Of a stretch of 64,000 nt of DNA, positions 52,976-61,949 are shown one piece after another. The stretch covers positions 1 through 64,000 of the forward strand of contig NZ_JAGFPK010000002.1 of the NCBI RefSeq assembly GCF_017599385.1, in the 5' to 3' direction. How positions within the stretch are numbered: the first letter of the stretch is position 1; the number at the start of each line of letters is the position of its first letter. The translations under genes and the position numbers were made by a program. The DNA comes from Ciceribacter sp. L1K22 (GTDB lineage: Bacteria > Pseudomonadota > Alphaproteobacteria > Rhizobiales > Rhizobiaceae). Below the pieces are notes generated by a model. That model did not search any database and was not told the DNA's origin. It saw only the letters and a list, made by a program, of their open reading frames with translations.

Positions 52976-54508
52976 TCAGGCCGCCGGTTGCGCGTTGATA
53001 TTGAGCGAGGCTGCGACAACGGCTTCCTCGTTGATCGCATCACCGCTGAGTTCGGTGGTGATGACGCCGTCATACATGACAGCAATCCGGTCGCAGCAGC
53101 CGATCAGCTCGGCATAATCTGTCGAATAGAAAAGGATCGCCTTACCCTCTCCAGCCAGGTCACGCATTAATTTGTAGATTTCCTGTTTTGTGCCGACATC
53201 AATGCCGCGCGTGGGGTCGTTCAACAGAATGACATCGGGTTCGGTCATCAGCCACTTGGCAATGACCACCTTCTGCTGGTTGCCGCCCGAGAGTGTTGCT
53301 ACAGGGTCGGTTGCCTTGTTGATTTTGATCTGAAGCTTGCGGATTCCGTCCTCGACGGCAGCGTGTTCCTTGCCGCTGTCGATGAAGGCACCGGTGGATA
53401 CCTTGTCAAAGGAAGCGGCCAGCAGATTGTCGGCAATCGACATGGGCAGCATCAGGCCCTCCGTCTTGCGATCCTCGGGTACGAGTGCGATGCGTGTCTT
53501 GCCGGTCTTGGCCTCATAGGGGGACGATGGCGAAACAACCGATCCGCCTGCTTTGACCTCTCCGCCAACGCCACGCAGAACGCCGAAGAGGGCCAGCAAA
53601 AGTTCCTTCTGGCCCTGACCATCAAGCCCGCCGAGGCCTACGATCTCACCCTTTCCGACGCTCAGATTGACCCCGTTGAGCCGGCTTTCCCAGGAGAGGT
53701 TGTTGATTTCGAAAAAGGAGACGGTTTTGCGCGGTGCGGGCCTAGGTGGAAAATGCGCCTCGACGTCGCGCCCAATCATCATCCGGACGATCTCGCCGGG
53801 CGAGCGCTCGCCCTTGGCGAATGTGTCCACATGATTGCCGTTGCGGAAGACGGACAGGGTGTCGCAAAGCCTATCCACCTCGTGCATGCGGTGTGAGATG
53901 AAAAGCGACGCGACGTTCTCATTCTTAAGGTCACCCAGAAGCCCATAAACTGTTTCGACATCGCGGCTGGTTAGGGCTGATGTTGCTTCGTCCAGGATTA
54001 GAACCTTGGGGTTCATACCCAGAGCCTTCGCGATTTCCACCATCTGACGACGAGACAGGGAGAGATTGCGCACCAGAGCATTGGGGTCTACGTCTTCGCA
54101 TTTGATACGCGCGAGAAGCGCTTCGGCGCGGCGCCTCTGCGCGCGCCCGTCGATCAGGCCGAAGCGTCGCGGCGGATCGGCAATGGAGATATTGTCCGCG
54201 ACGGTGAGGTCGGGCAAGAGCGACAGTTCCTGGAAGATGCAGACGATTCCGGACTTGGCAGCCTCTGCCGGTGAACGAAAACGCACGGGCTCCCCGTTCA
54301 GAAAGAGTTCGCCCTTGTCGGGCTGCAGAACGCCGGACATGATTTTGATCAACGTCGACTTGCCGGCTCCGTTTTCGCCAAGGATCGCGTGTGTGCTGCC
54401 GCTTCGACAAGAAAAATCAACGTCTTCCAGCGCCTTGGCGCCTGAAAACGATTTGGAAACTCCCCGCAATCCAACGATCGGAACATCCGGACGAGTCTTG
54501 TCGTTCAC
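52976..54508 (-). CDS. Sugar ABC transporter ATP-binding protein (RbsA/MglA-type, two nucleotide-binding domains)
   Basis: A 510-residue double-domain ATPase. The first domain has Walker A GENGAGKST (44-52), signature LSLSRRQMVEIAKAL and Walker B VLILDEATSAL. The second has a degenerate P-loop (VGLGGLDGQGQKELL), as usual in this subfamily, and a signature LSGGNQQKVVIAKWL. It energises the two permeases encoded downstream. It lies 122 bp after the binding-protein gene, so one operon is likely. Confidence 0.94.
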   Translation of the reverse strand: MNDKTRPDVPIVGLRGVSKSFSGAKALEDVDFSCRSGSTHAILGENGAGKSTLIKIMSGVLQPDKGELFLNGEPVRFRSPAEAAKSGIVCIFQELSLLPDLTVADNISIADPPRRFGLIDGRAQRRRAEALLARIKCEDVDPNALVRNLSLSRRQMVEIAKALGMNPKVLILDEATSALTSRDVETVYGLLGDLKNENVASLFISHRMHEVDRLCDTLSVFRNGNHVDTFAKGERSPGEIVRMMIGRDVEAHFPPRPAPRKTVSFFEINNLSWESRLNGVNLSVGKGEIVGLGGLDGQGQKELLLALFGVLRGVGGEVKAGGSVVSPSSPYEAKTGKTRIALVPEDRKTEGLMLPMSIADNLLAASFDKVSTGAFIDSGKEHAAVEDGIRKLQIKINKATDPVATLSGGNQQKVVIAKWLMTEPDVILLNDPTRGIDVGTKQEIYKLMRDLAGEGKAILFYSTDYAELIGCCDRIAVMYDGVITTELSGDAINEEAVVAASLNINAQPAA

Positions 54509-54630
54509 GATTTGCTACTCCACCGATCCGCTACACCATAAATCACACGCTCAAGCCGCCCCGGGCGGATCGTAGGGCAGCCGGACGAAGGCATGCCGAC
54601 CCGAGCCGGCATGCTTCCTGACATACCGAC

Positions 54631-55767
54631 TTATTTCGTGTCGGACTCGTCCTGTGCCATGATGGCGGGGCCCGAGATGTTCACGCCGCAGGGCGGGAAC
54701 TCGTTAACGGTGAAGAAGTTGTCCGGAAGATTGGACCAGTAGTTCTCGCCGTCCTTAAGCTCCTTATAGGTTGCGACTGGCAGCGGCACCGAGATGAGCT
54801 GGGGCATGACATTGCCTTCGAGCGCCGAGATCGCCGCCTTCATGGCGATCGCCACGAGGCCTGGTGACTGGCCGATTGAAATGCCCTTGAGGCCATCAGC
54901 TGAATGCTCTGCAATCGCCTTGCGGAAGCCGTTTTCGGATTCGCCGGCAATCGGAACCCAGGGATGGCCTGCATCCTTCAGCGCCTGGATGACACCATTG
55001 GATCCGCCCTGTCCGACCACGGCGTCGAACTGGCCGTGAACGGCGATCGCGTCGGCAACAACCTTCTGGGTCGTGCCGTCGTCCCAGTTGCCGACGACAG
55101 AGACCATCTCCCACTTGCCACCATCCTTCGTGAACACCTCGTTGATGCCTATCGAACGGTCACGGTCAACGGAGTTTCCCGGCAGGCCACGGACCTCGAG
55201 GATCTTCCCGTCCTTTGTGCCCTTGGCATGCAGTTCGTCCAAAGCGAACTGGCCCCACATGCGGCCCATCTCAAGCTGGTTCTCGTTCACCTGCATGACC
55301 TTGTCGGTGTCGAGAACATTGTCGAATGGAACTAGGACGACATTGTTCTTGTCGGCAAGCCGTATGACGCGATCGAAACCGTCAGGGGCGACCGCGATGG
55401 TCACGATGGCGTCGTAACCCTGATTGATGAAATCCTCGATGGCGCCAAGCTGGGCCGGTGCATCCGTTCCTGTCGAGACCACCTTGAACTCGGAAATCTT
55501 GTCCTTTACCGCCGGGTCTTCAGCATAGGCCTTGGCCGTCTTGATCATTTGGATGCGCCAGGTATTGCCGACGAAGCCGTTGACGATCGCAACCTTGAAC
55601 GGACCGTCCTTCTTGGGCCACTGCATGTATTTTGTGTCAGCGCTCCACGGCGCAAAACACTCGGGCTCGACGCCAGGACCTGCGACAACCTCGGGGCCGG
55701 CAAACGCCATGGCGGCGCTCAGCAGCACAGATGCCGTCGTTGAAATCAATAAAGCCTTCAGTTTCAT
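54631..55767 (-). CDS. Sugar ABC transporter periplasmic substrate-binding protein
   Basis: A 378-residue type I periplasmic-binding protein. It has a clear signal peptide (KLKALLISTTASVLLSAAMA, cleaved before GPEVV) and the body has FINQGYDAIVTIAVAP and GNSVDRDRSIGINEVF. The start at 55767 has a near-perfect AAGGAGGAGG site. Ligand unknown. Because the importer operon is divergent from an acid-sugar kinase, a four-carbon or larger sugar acid is a reasonable guess. Confidence 0.92.
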   Translation of the reverse strand: MKLKALLISTTASVLLSAAMAFAGPEVVAGPGVEPECFAPWSADTKYMQWPKKDGPFKVAIVNGFVGNTWRIQMIKTAKAYAEDPAVKDKISEFKVVSTGTDAPAQLGAIEDFINQGYDAIVTIAVAPDGFDRVIRLADKNNVVLVPFDNVLDTDKVMQVNENQLEMGRMWGQFALDELHAKGTKDGKILEVRGLPGNSVDRDRSIGINEVFTKDGGKWEMVSVVGNWDDGTTQKVVADAIAVHGQFDAVVGQGGSNGVIQALKDAGHPWVPIAGESENGFRKAIAEHSADGLKGISIGQSPGLVAIAMKAAISALEGNVMPQLISVPLPVATYKELKDGENYWSNLPDNFFTVNEFPPCGVNISGPAIMAQDESDTK

Positions 55768-56485
55768 GCTCCTCCTCCTTGGCACTTTCCACGGTGCCCA
55801 TCTTGATGGACGCCACACGATGCGTGCGTCTTATGTCACTGCTGGAGGGCCTCCTCCTTCCAGCAGCATTCCTGACCTCATGCCTCGAAGCTTTGAAGCT
55901 CCGTTGGAGCAGAGTCTTTCTTCTGTCCTGCTCGCCCGGCTCCAGTGAGGTAACAGCGTCCCTGTGTCCCCACCCCGGCGGTTTTCGAAAAGGTCGGTCG
56001 CGTCCCGGTACGAAACCGCCCGATAGCTCGTCGGTCGTCAAATGCGAATTCAGGCGATGACCACAGAGTGAGCACGCCCAATAAGCTGCGCCGCGGCATC
56101 GCCGGACGCTTCGGCGTTCCAATTCTGTGGATTTATTTGTGGGACAATTAACAGACTGCCACGGCCGTGGTCAATAATATTATTAGTAATTTTAATAAAG
56201 ATTCAAAACTTCAGGCTTTTCTGTTCGCTGCTTCCCCCGGATAACTGCTTGGGCTAGTCCTAAAATTCCATTGTAAAATCGAGTTGTGCGGGAGCTATCC
56301 GAACCCGTGACTTTTGATATTCCGGCCCGCCGATAGGCCGGATACCGCTTCAGCTTCATGTCTGTCCCTGTTGATGGGCCATCCTCCTATCCATTCCGCT
56401 CCTAGCCTCCCACGTGGCCTCCATAAATTTGTAATACATCGGACAAGATATCTCTGGAAAGAATAGGAAAATACGGTCATAAAAG
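55768..56485. promoter_or_regulatory. Divergent control region between the ABC importer and the acid-sugar kinase
   Basis: About 718 bp without a convincing gene. It must contain both divergent promoters. An AT-rich stretch around 56165-56215 includes the perfect palindrome AATAATATTATT (56173-56184), and the AT-rich zone before 56486 is a plausible promoter. The GntR regulator encoded at 57545 probably acts here. Operators could not be assigned with confidence. Confidence 0.45.
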
Positions 56486-57541
56486 ATGACAACAGCGGGA
56501 GGAGGAAGTCAGTTGCTCGCTATAGTCGCCGACGACCTCACCGGGGCGCTCGATACAGGTTCTCCCTTTGCCGGCCGAGGTCTGCATACACAGGTTGCGA
56601 TTGGCATTGAGGCGATCGCCGACGCGCTGGCGGAAGAGCCTGCTGTTTTGTCAATCAATCTCGGATCGCGCGAGTTCGATGAGGCGCACGCCGCCGCGCT
56701 TGCGCGGGCTGCCTATCAGGCACTGCCGCGGGGAACACGGATATTCAAGAAGGTGGATTCCCGTCTGAAAGGGCATGTGGCGGCGGAACTGGATGCGATC
56801 TCCTACAGGAAAGCTCTGGTGGCGCCTGCTATTCCGGCGTTCGGGCGGATCGTTCGAGATGGATGTGTCGAGGGATTCGGTGTCGCGCGACCAATCCGGA
56901 TCGCCGATCGGCTCGGAGGACATGCGGAGCGGTGTCGGGTCGCGGATACGGTAAGCGACGAAGACATGGACGCGGCGCTCGAAACTGCCGAGCGGGAGGA
57001 CCTGGATCTGCTCGTCGGCGCGAGGGGGCTTGCGGAGGCGCTCGCGCGCAGGATGACAGGCGGTAAGATACCTCAATCCGTCGAGCCTCCCGAGGGAGCC
57101 GGACTTTTCGTCATCGGTTCGCATGATCCGATCACGTTGGCGCAGGTCGAGACATTGCGCGCACGGGGCGACGTCGACTATCTCTCAGCCCCCAACGGAC
57201 GGCTCGACACGGTATCGCCCAAGGGCGGGCGTTTCGTGTTGGTCCAGGCCACACAAGGCAGTGAAGCGGTCTCGGCGCAGGATGTCTCTGCCTGCCTGGC
57301 CGGGGGTGTTCACCCGGAGCTCACGTCGCGCGCCCGGACCCTGCTGCTGTCCGGCGGGGCAACGGCGGAGGCCGTGCTGTCCCGGATGGGAGTCAGGCGC
57401 TTCAGGCTCGACGGCGAGTGTTTGCCGGGTCTGGGGATCGCCTATGCTGGCGACCAATGTATCATCGCGAAATCCGGGGGATTCGGAGCGCCGGATACGC
57501 TCGCCATTCTGGCGTCTCGCATGCTCCGGGACATGGATTGA
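56486..57541 (+). CDS. Four-carbon acid-sugar kinase (DUF1537), D-threonate/D-erythronate kinase-like
   Basis: A 351-residue kinase. The N-terminal signature LLAIVADDLTGALDTG and FKKVDSRLKGHVAAEL identify the OtnK/DtnK (DUF1537) family, which phosphorylates acid sugars at the terminal hydroxyl. The C-terminal nucleotide-binding part has LLSGGATAEAVLSRMG and IIAKSGGFG. It is shorter than the more usual 400-430 residues. With a PdxA2-like gene downstream it fits a threonate or erythronate kinase whose product is oxidised and decarboxylated to DHAP. Substrate stereochemistry cannot be read from sequence. Confidence 0.88.
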   Translation: MTTAGGGSQLLAIVADDLTGALDTGSPFAGRGLHTQVAIGIEAIADALAEEPAVLSINLGSREFDEAHAAALARAAYQALPRGTRIFKKVDSRLKGHVAAELDAISYRKALVAPAIPAFGRIVRDGCVEGFGVARPIRIADRLGGHAERCRVADTVSDEDMDAALETAEREDLDLLVGARGLAEALARRMTGGKIPQSVEPPEGAGLFVIGSHDPITLAQVETLRARGDVDYLSAPNGRLDTVSPKGGRFVLVQATQGSEAVSAQDVSACLAGGVHPELTSRARTLLLSGGATAEAVLSRMGVRRFRLDGECLPGLGIAYAGDQCIIAKSGGFGAPDTLAILASRMLRDMD

Positions 57542-57544
57542 CGA

Positions 57545-58267
57545 ATGGGACTGCAAAGCGGAACAGCGCGGAAAAGTCTTGCCGATCTGGTGTTCGAACG
57601 AATGCACAGGGCGATCAAGTCGGGTGCCTATCAGGCCGATGAACGCCTGCCGACCGAACACGATCTGGCGATCGAATTCGAGGTCTCCCGCCCGATCATA
57701 CGCGAAGCGCTTCGGCGCCTGCGGGAGCAGGGGCTCATCTACTCGAGACGCGGTGCGGGGAGCTTCGTGCGTGCGGTCGGCATGAAGCAGCCGCTCGGCT
57801 TCGGGCAACTCGAAAACGTGGCGGACCTGCTCAACTGTTACGAATTCCGTCTGACCCTGGAGCCCGCGGCTGCCGAAGCCGCGGCTGACCGGCACAATAC
57901 GGCGACGCTGGCGGCGATCCGCGAGGCGCTCGAACTCATGCGGGATGCGACGAATCGACAGGCACACCGCGAAGACGCGGATTTCCAGTTTCATCTCGCG
58001 ATCGCCCGGGCGGCGCAAAACAGCTATTTTTCAACGGCCATGGAAGCCCTGAAGGACCATATCGCCGTCGGCATGCGGTTCCATGGCGCGTCGGTCAAGC
58101 GCGATAGCGCCGGGCTGGCGCGCGTCTTTGCCGAGCATGAGGCGATCGCGGAAGCCATCGCAGCGGGCAATGGGGCTCGGGCAAAGGAGCTGATGTTTTC
58201 CCATCTCACCGGATCGAGGGCGCGGCTTTTCCAAGCCAGTGCCTCGGTCTCGGGAGAGGATGCCTGA
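57545..58267 (+). CDS. GntR-family regulator (FadR subfamily, FCD domain)
   Basis: A 240-residue regulator with an N-terminal winged helix (EHDLAIEFEVSRPIIREALRRLREQGLIYSRRGAGSFV) and a C-terminal FCD domain whose metal-binding residues are visible (DADFQFHLAIARAA, EHEAIAEAI, FSHL). It starts 3 bp after the kinase gene and so is co-transcribed with it. It likely controls its own operon and the divergent importer in response to the sugar acid or its phosphate. It resembles the GntR at 3877-4569 only at family level. Confidence 0.9.
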   Translation: MGLQSGTARKSLADLVFERMHRAIKSGAYQADERLPTEHDLAIEFEVSRPIIREALRRLREQGLIYSRRGAGSFVRAVGMKQPLGFGQLENVADLLNCYEFRLTLEPAAAEAAADRHNTATLAAIREALELMRDATNRQAHREDADFQFHLAIARAAQNSYFSTAMEALKDHIAVGMRFHGASVKRDSAGLARVFAEHEAIAEAIAAGNGARAKELMFSHLTGSRARLFQASASVSGEDA

Positions 58268-58311
58268 CACCGAGATAACGGGTAGGCGTGCTGTTAGCGA
58301 CAGTCCGACAC

Positions 58312-59427
58312 TCAGTACGACGCGTTGTAGATTCCGAGAATGTCATCGACCGACATATCGGCGGGGTTGTTGTCCATCAGGCGCCGGTTCGCGTGGGCCT
58401 CGCTGGCATAGACAGCAAGATTTTCCTGGCTCGCCCCGTGTTTCGATAGCGCCATCTCGATGTTCAGATCGGCGCAGAAGCGACAGGCGTTATCAAGAAG
58501 CTGTTCCGGCGAGCGGATATCGCCGAACCCCAATGCGTCGGCGACTTCGGCCGTCTTCTCTGCGGCGACCGGCTGGTTGAAGGCGAGCACGTGCGGAAAG
58601 ACGATCGCGTTTGCAAGGCCATGTGGCAAGCCAAGGCGGGTGCCCAGGGGATAGGCTATGGCGTGGCCTGCGGCGGTGTTGACCGGGCCGAGGCAGATGC
58701 CGCCGTAGAACGAGGCAAGCATCATGCCTTCACGAGCCTCGGTGTCGCTTCCGTCCTTCACGGCGCGCGCAAGATATCTGCCGACGAGACGGAAGCCCAT
58801 ACGGGCGAAACCATCGATCATCGGATGGGCGCGCTTGTTGGTGAAGGCCTCGACACAATGGGCCATGGCATCGACGCCCGTTGCCGCAGTAACCGCTGGC
58901 GGAACGGTGAACGTCAATTCCGGATCGAGCACCGCCACATCGGCGATCATGTGTGGGCTCTCGACCGCAACCTTGGCTCCCTTGACGGGATCGGTAATCA
59001 GCGAACGGATGCCAGCCTCCGATCCGGTGCCAGCGGTCGTCGCGATCTGGACAAGTCGAGTATTGCGTCCGGCGACCTTGTTGGGGCCGGCGACGTCGGC
59101 GAGCGTCTGTTCGGAGTCCCAGAGCACGGCAACCAGTTTCGCGACGTCGAGCACAGAGCCGCCGCCGAGTCCTATCACGACGTCCGGGCGAGCGCGTCGC
59201 GCCGACACAAGCGCTGCGTCAAGGGTCGCCATATCGGGTTCTCCGGGAATGGCATCGAAGACCTCCAGCTTTCCTCTGATCCTCATTCTGTCGATGAAGC
59301 CTGCCGTGATCGGCGTTGCGAGAACGAAGACCGACGAGGCGGCGCCGACGAGATCGCCGATCTCGTCGATCGTGCCCGCACCGACAATCAGGCGGCGCGG
59401 CTGATGAAGAGTGATGGATGCGGTCAT
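58312..59427 (-). CDS. Iron-containing alcohol dehydrogenase
   Basis: A 371-residue group III (iron) alcohol dehydrogenase. The NAD-binding GGGSVLDVAKL motif and TTAGTGSEAG loop are present, and the metal ligands appear as D-x-x-x-H in GVDAMAHCVEAF and the two His of GLPHGLANAIVFPH. It oxidises or reduces a small polyol or aldehyde. It is adjacent to the pdxA2-like gene (5 bp apart, same strand), so it probably supplies or removes a four-carbon intermediate. Exact substrate unknown. Confidence 0.9.
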   Translation of the reverse strand: MTASITLHQPRRLIVGAGTIDEIGDLVGAASSVFVLATPITAGFIDRMRIRGKLEVFDAIPGEPDMATLDAALVSARRARPDVVIGLGGGSVLDVAKLVAVLWDSEQTLADVAGPNKVAGRNTRLVQIATTAGTGSEAGIRSLITDPVKGAKVAVESPHMIADVAVLDPELTFTVPPAVTAATGVDAMAHCVEAFTNKRAHPMIDGFARMGFRLVGRYLARAVKDGSDTEAREGMMLASFYGGICLGPVNTAAGHAIAYPLGTRLGLPHGLANAIVFPHVLAFNQPVAAEKTAEVADALGFGDIRSPEQLLDNACRFCADLNIEMALSKHGASQENLAVYASEAHANRRLMDNNPADMSVDDILGIYNASY

Positions 59428-59432
59428 CGGTG

Positions 59433-60389
59433 TTATCCTTGCTTGCGGCGGCCCGCCACCAGCTTGCGGGCATAGGCGATGGCGGAATTCATGTTGCCGT
59501 GGTTGGCGATGCCCTTGCCGGCGATATCGAAGGCCGTGCCGTGATCGACGGACGTGCGGTCGATCGGCAGTTCAACCGAGACGTTGACCGCGGTGTCGAA
59601 GGCGACGAGTTTGATCGGGATGTGCCCCTGGTCGTGATACTGCGCGACCACGAGATCGAAGGCGCCGGAATAGGCGCGGTGAAAAACCGTGTCGGCGGAA
59701 ATCGGTCCTTGGACATCGATGCCTTCGGCGCGAGCAGCGGCGACGGCGGGCGCGATCTGATCGTCATCCTCGGTACCGAAGAGCCCGTTTTCGCCGCAAT
59801 GTGGGTTGACCCCGGCCACCGCGATGCGCGGTGTATCGTAACCTATGCGCTTCAGATGGTCGTTGCCGGCCCGGATGGTTGCCAAGACCCGTTCCGTCGT
59901 TGCGCGGCGGATTGCTTCCTGCAAAGACACATGGGTCGAGACGTGGATGACCTTGAGACGCTCAGACGCGAGCAACATGTAAGCGGCCTTCGCGCCTGTG
60001 AGGCTGCGGAGCATGCCGGTGTGGCCATCGTAGTGATGGCCTGCGGCATTGAGCGCTTCCTTGTTGATCGGCGCGGTAACAATGCAGCCGATCTGGCCTG
60101 CCTCCGCGTCCCGCACCGCCTTTTCGATGAAGCGGAAGGCCGCGTCGCCTGCCACCGGGCTCAGTTGCCCCCAAGGCAGGGGCGCCCCGTTCACAGCAAG
60201 ATCGACGACGAACGGAGCTAGCTCCATGTCGAGGCCAATCGCATCGCGAGCGGCCTCGAGCGTCTTCAGGTTTCCGTATATCCGTGTGGCAGCCCGGTCG
60301 GCGTCCGACATCTCGGCAAGTGCCTTGACGCAGATCTCGGGACCAACGCCGCACGGATCGCCCATCGTGATGCCAATAATTCCGCTCAT
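59433..60389 (-). CDS. PdxA2-like 4-phosphate dehydrogenase (acid-sugar catabolism)
   Basis: A 318-residue PdxA-family protein, shortened to the start [19 protein letters not shown] at 60389 (GGAGA site). Metal-binding histidines are visible in [18 protein letters not shown] and [10 protein letters not shown]. The C-terminal region lacks nothing obvious. In vitamin B6 synthesis PdxA acts on 4-hydroxythreonine phosphate, but the clustering with a DUF1537 kinase points to PdxA2, which oxidises and decarboxylates D-threonate 4-phosphate (or the erythronate isomer) to DHAP. The enzyme family is sure and the pathway is inferred. Confidence 0.87.
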   Translation of the reverse strand: MSGIIGITMGDPCGVGPEICVKALAEMSDADRAATRIYGNLKTLEAARDAIGLDMELAPFVVDLAVNGAPLPWGQLSPVAGDAAFRFIEKAVRDAEAGQIGCIVTAPINKEALNAAGHHYDGHTGMLRSLTGAKAAYMLLASERLKVIHVSTHVSLQEAIRRATTERVLATIRAGNDHLKRIGYDTPRIAVAGVNPHCGENGLFGTEDDDQIAPAVAAARAEGIDVQGPISADTVFHRAYSGAFDLVVAQYHDQGHIPIKLVAFDTAVNVSVELPIDRTSVDHGTAFDIAGKGIANHGNMNSAIAYARKLVAGRRKQG

Positions 60390-60390
60390 A

Positions 60391-61578
60391 TCATTCTCCA
60401 TTGTCGAGGCGATCCCAGCCGGGTGCCAGCCGAACATATTTGATCGCGCGTCGATGGTAGGTGTAGGCGAGATGCAGGCTTCCGTCGCGTCCTTCCAGTA
60501 TCCACGGGTAGGACATTTCCTGATTGCGTCCGTCGGCGGAATCGTTGGAGAGGCAAGAGCCCGGACCATCCTCGATCAGGATACGGCGCGGAAAGGTGAT
60601 CCCGCCGTCGTCGGAAAGGCAGACCGATACGGGCGCACGCGGCACTCCCCAGACAGGCACGATCCCTCCGGCAGGGTCGGCCTCCGGCCTATCGTCATTT
60701 TCCCCCAGTTCATCATAGAGGGATGTGCGCCGGTCGGCGGAGTGCTCCGCATTGACCGGGTTGCAGATGATCGCGATGCGTCCATCCTTCAACGTAATGG
60801 CCGCGATCGACGAATTGTTGTTGGGAATGTCGGTCGCGGCTGGAGCGACCCAGCTTCGCCCGCCGTCGGTGCTTTCGGTTCTATAGACGAAATCTGCCTG
60901 ACGTCGCCTGAAGAAGGCTGCATATCTGCCACCGCCGAGCGCGACCGGTGACATGTGAACGCAGCCGGTCGACCCGTCCAGTTCCTCCAGCCGCCATGTC
61001 TTTCCGGCGTCTTCGCTGATTCCGAGCGCAGCCGTGTCGTGGCTTCCATTCCATTTTTGCCCGGGGCGTTGGACGCAGCGGAAAATCGGCAGCAACCAGG
61101 CGCCGTCATCCCGGATCGTCAGTGGCGCGCGGATGAAGCATCCTCGGGGCAGATCGAGATACGTTTCCGCCGCCGTCGCAAGCTGATGCGGGTCGCCTTG
61201 GTCCACGACGACTTCAGCCATCCGGATACGGCATTCATCCTGATTGCCTGAGGGCTGCGACGTGTGAAACAAAAAAAGGCGGCCATCAGGCGCATCGAAC
61301 AGGACGGGATTCTGTTCGGAGTGGTTGGGATCGGAACTCAAGCGCTGTGGGGCGCCCCAGGTCATGGAGTCGGAAAGAACCGAGGCGTAGATCGAGATAT
61401 CGGATTTCCCCTCCAGCGATCCGCCAAACCATGCGCAGATCAGCGAACCGTTTCTGGCCCTGTGGAGAAAGGCTGCATGATTCTGAATCATCGGAGACGG
61501 CAGGTATGCCTCAACGCGTCCGTCTGCTGCCGTTTCCAATCTGCCGTTCATCCGGCGCGCGATTTCATCAGGTGTCAT
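60391..61578 (-). CDS. Cytoplasmic sialidase-fold (BNR repeat) protein
   Basis: A 395-residue six-bladed propeller protein with Asp-box-type turns ([24 protein letters not shown]), and a conserved [23 protein letters not shown] core like the BNR_2 neuraminidase-like family. There is no signal peptide, so it is not a secreted sialidase. The start at 61578 has GAGGAG at 7 bp. It is 1 bp from the pdxA2 gene and could hydrolyse or isomerise a sugar acid in this pathway. Sialidase activity should not be assumed. Confidence 0.82.
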   Translation of the reverse strand: MTPDEIARRMNGRLETAADGRVEAYLPSPMIQNHAAFLHRARNGSLICAWFGGSLEGKSDISIYASVLSDSMTWGAPQRLSSDPNHSEQNPVLFDAPDGRLFLFHTSQPSGNQDECRIRMAEVVVDQGDPHQLATAAETYLDLPRGCFIRAPLTIRDDGAWLLPIFRCVQRPGQKWNGSHDTAALGISEDAGKTWRLEELDGSTGCVHMSPVALGGGRYAAFFRRRQADFVYRTESTDGGRSWVAPAATDIPNNNSSIAAITLKDGRIAIICNPVNAEHSADRRTSLYDELGENDDRPEADPAGGIVPVWGVPRAPVSVCLSDDGGITFPRRILIEDGPGSCLSNDSADGRNQEMSYPWILEGRDGSLHLAYTYHRRAIKYVRLAPGWDRLDNGE

Positions 61579-61949
61579 GGAATGCTCCTCTTGCATTCGA
61601 AATCGATCTTTTCCAAAAAGTTGTCAAGTTTTTTTATGTTTCCTTATTTTGAGTTTCTGAATTATTTTCAGTTTAAACATATGATTTTAAATCATAAAAT
61701 AATCTACCGTCTCCGGGACTTCTTTTTACATCCCGAAAATAATTGACAAAGTTCGTAGGAAATTGGATGGTCTGGTCAGGAGGCGGAGTGTCGGACATAG
61801 AGGTGTTCCGGGTGCCCGGTCTTGTCCACCTGCTTTGTAAGGGGCGAGCGTTGGCGCTGTTGCTTTGGCTCGTCGGCACGGTGCCGATGCAATTCTTGCG
61901 GCGTGTTGCCGCTGCACATACGAACGAGTTTATCTGGGAGGAGAATGAC
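61579..61949. promoter_or_regulatory. Divergent control region before the solute-binding protein gene
   Basis: A 371-bp gap without a gene. An AT-rich segment at 61615-61745 separates the divergent sialidase-fold and solute-binding-protein genes. It contains the 17-bp palindrome at 61680-61696 and TTGACA at about 61743, but no convincing -10 box. A long leader before the binding-protein ATG (about 200 bp) shows no recognisable riboswitch. Confidence 0.45.
61680..61696. promoter_or_regulatory. 17-bp palindrome, candidate operator
   Basis: TATGATTT-T-AAATCATA is a perfect inverted repeat around a single central base, in the AT-rich divergent promoter region. Its size and symmetry suit a dimeric regulator such as GntR. 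The palindrome is seen directly and the regulator is not known. Confidence 0.45.

Noticed and set aside
59433-60389. PdxA of vitamin B6 biosynthesis
   Set aside because: The gene lies in an acid-sugar operon with a DUF1537 kinase and no other pyridoxal genes, so the PdxA2 catabolic role is more likely.
60391-61578. Secreted virulence-type sialidase
   Set aside because: There is no signal peptide or wall anchor, and it sits in a catabolic operon. Only the propeller fold and Asp boxes are supported.
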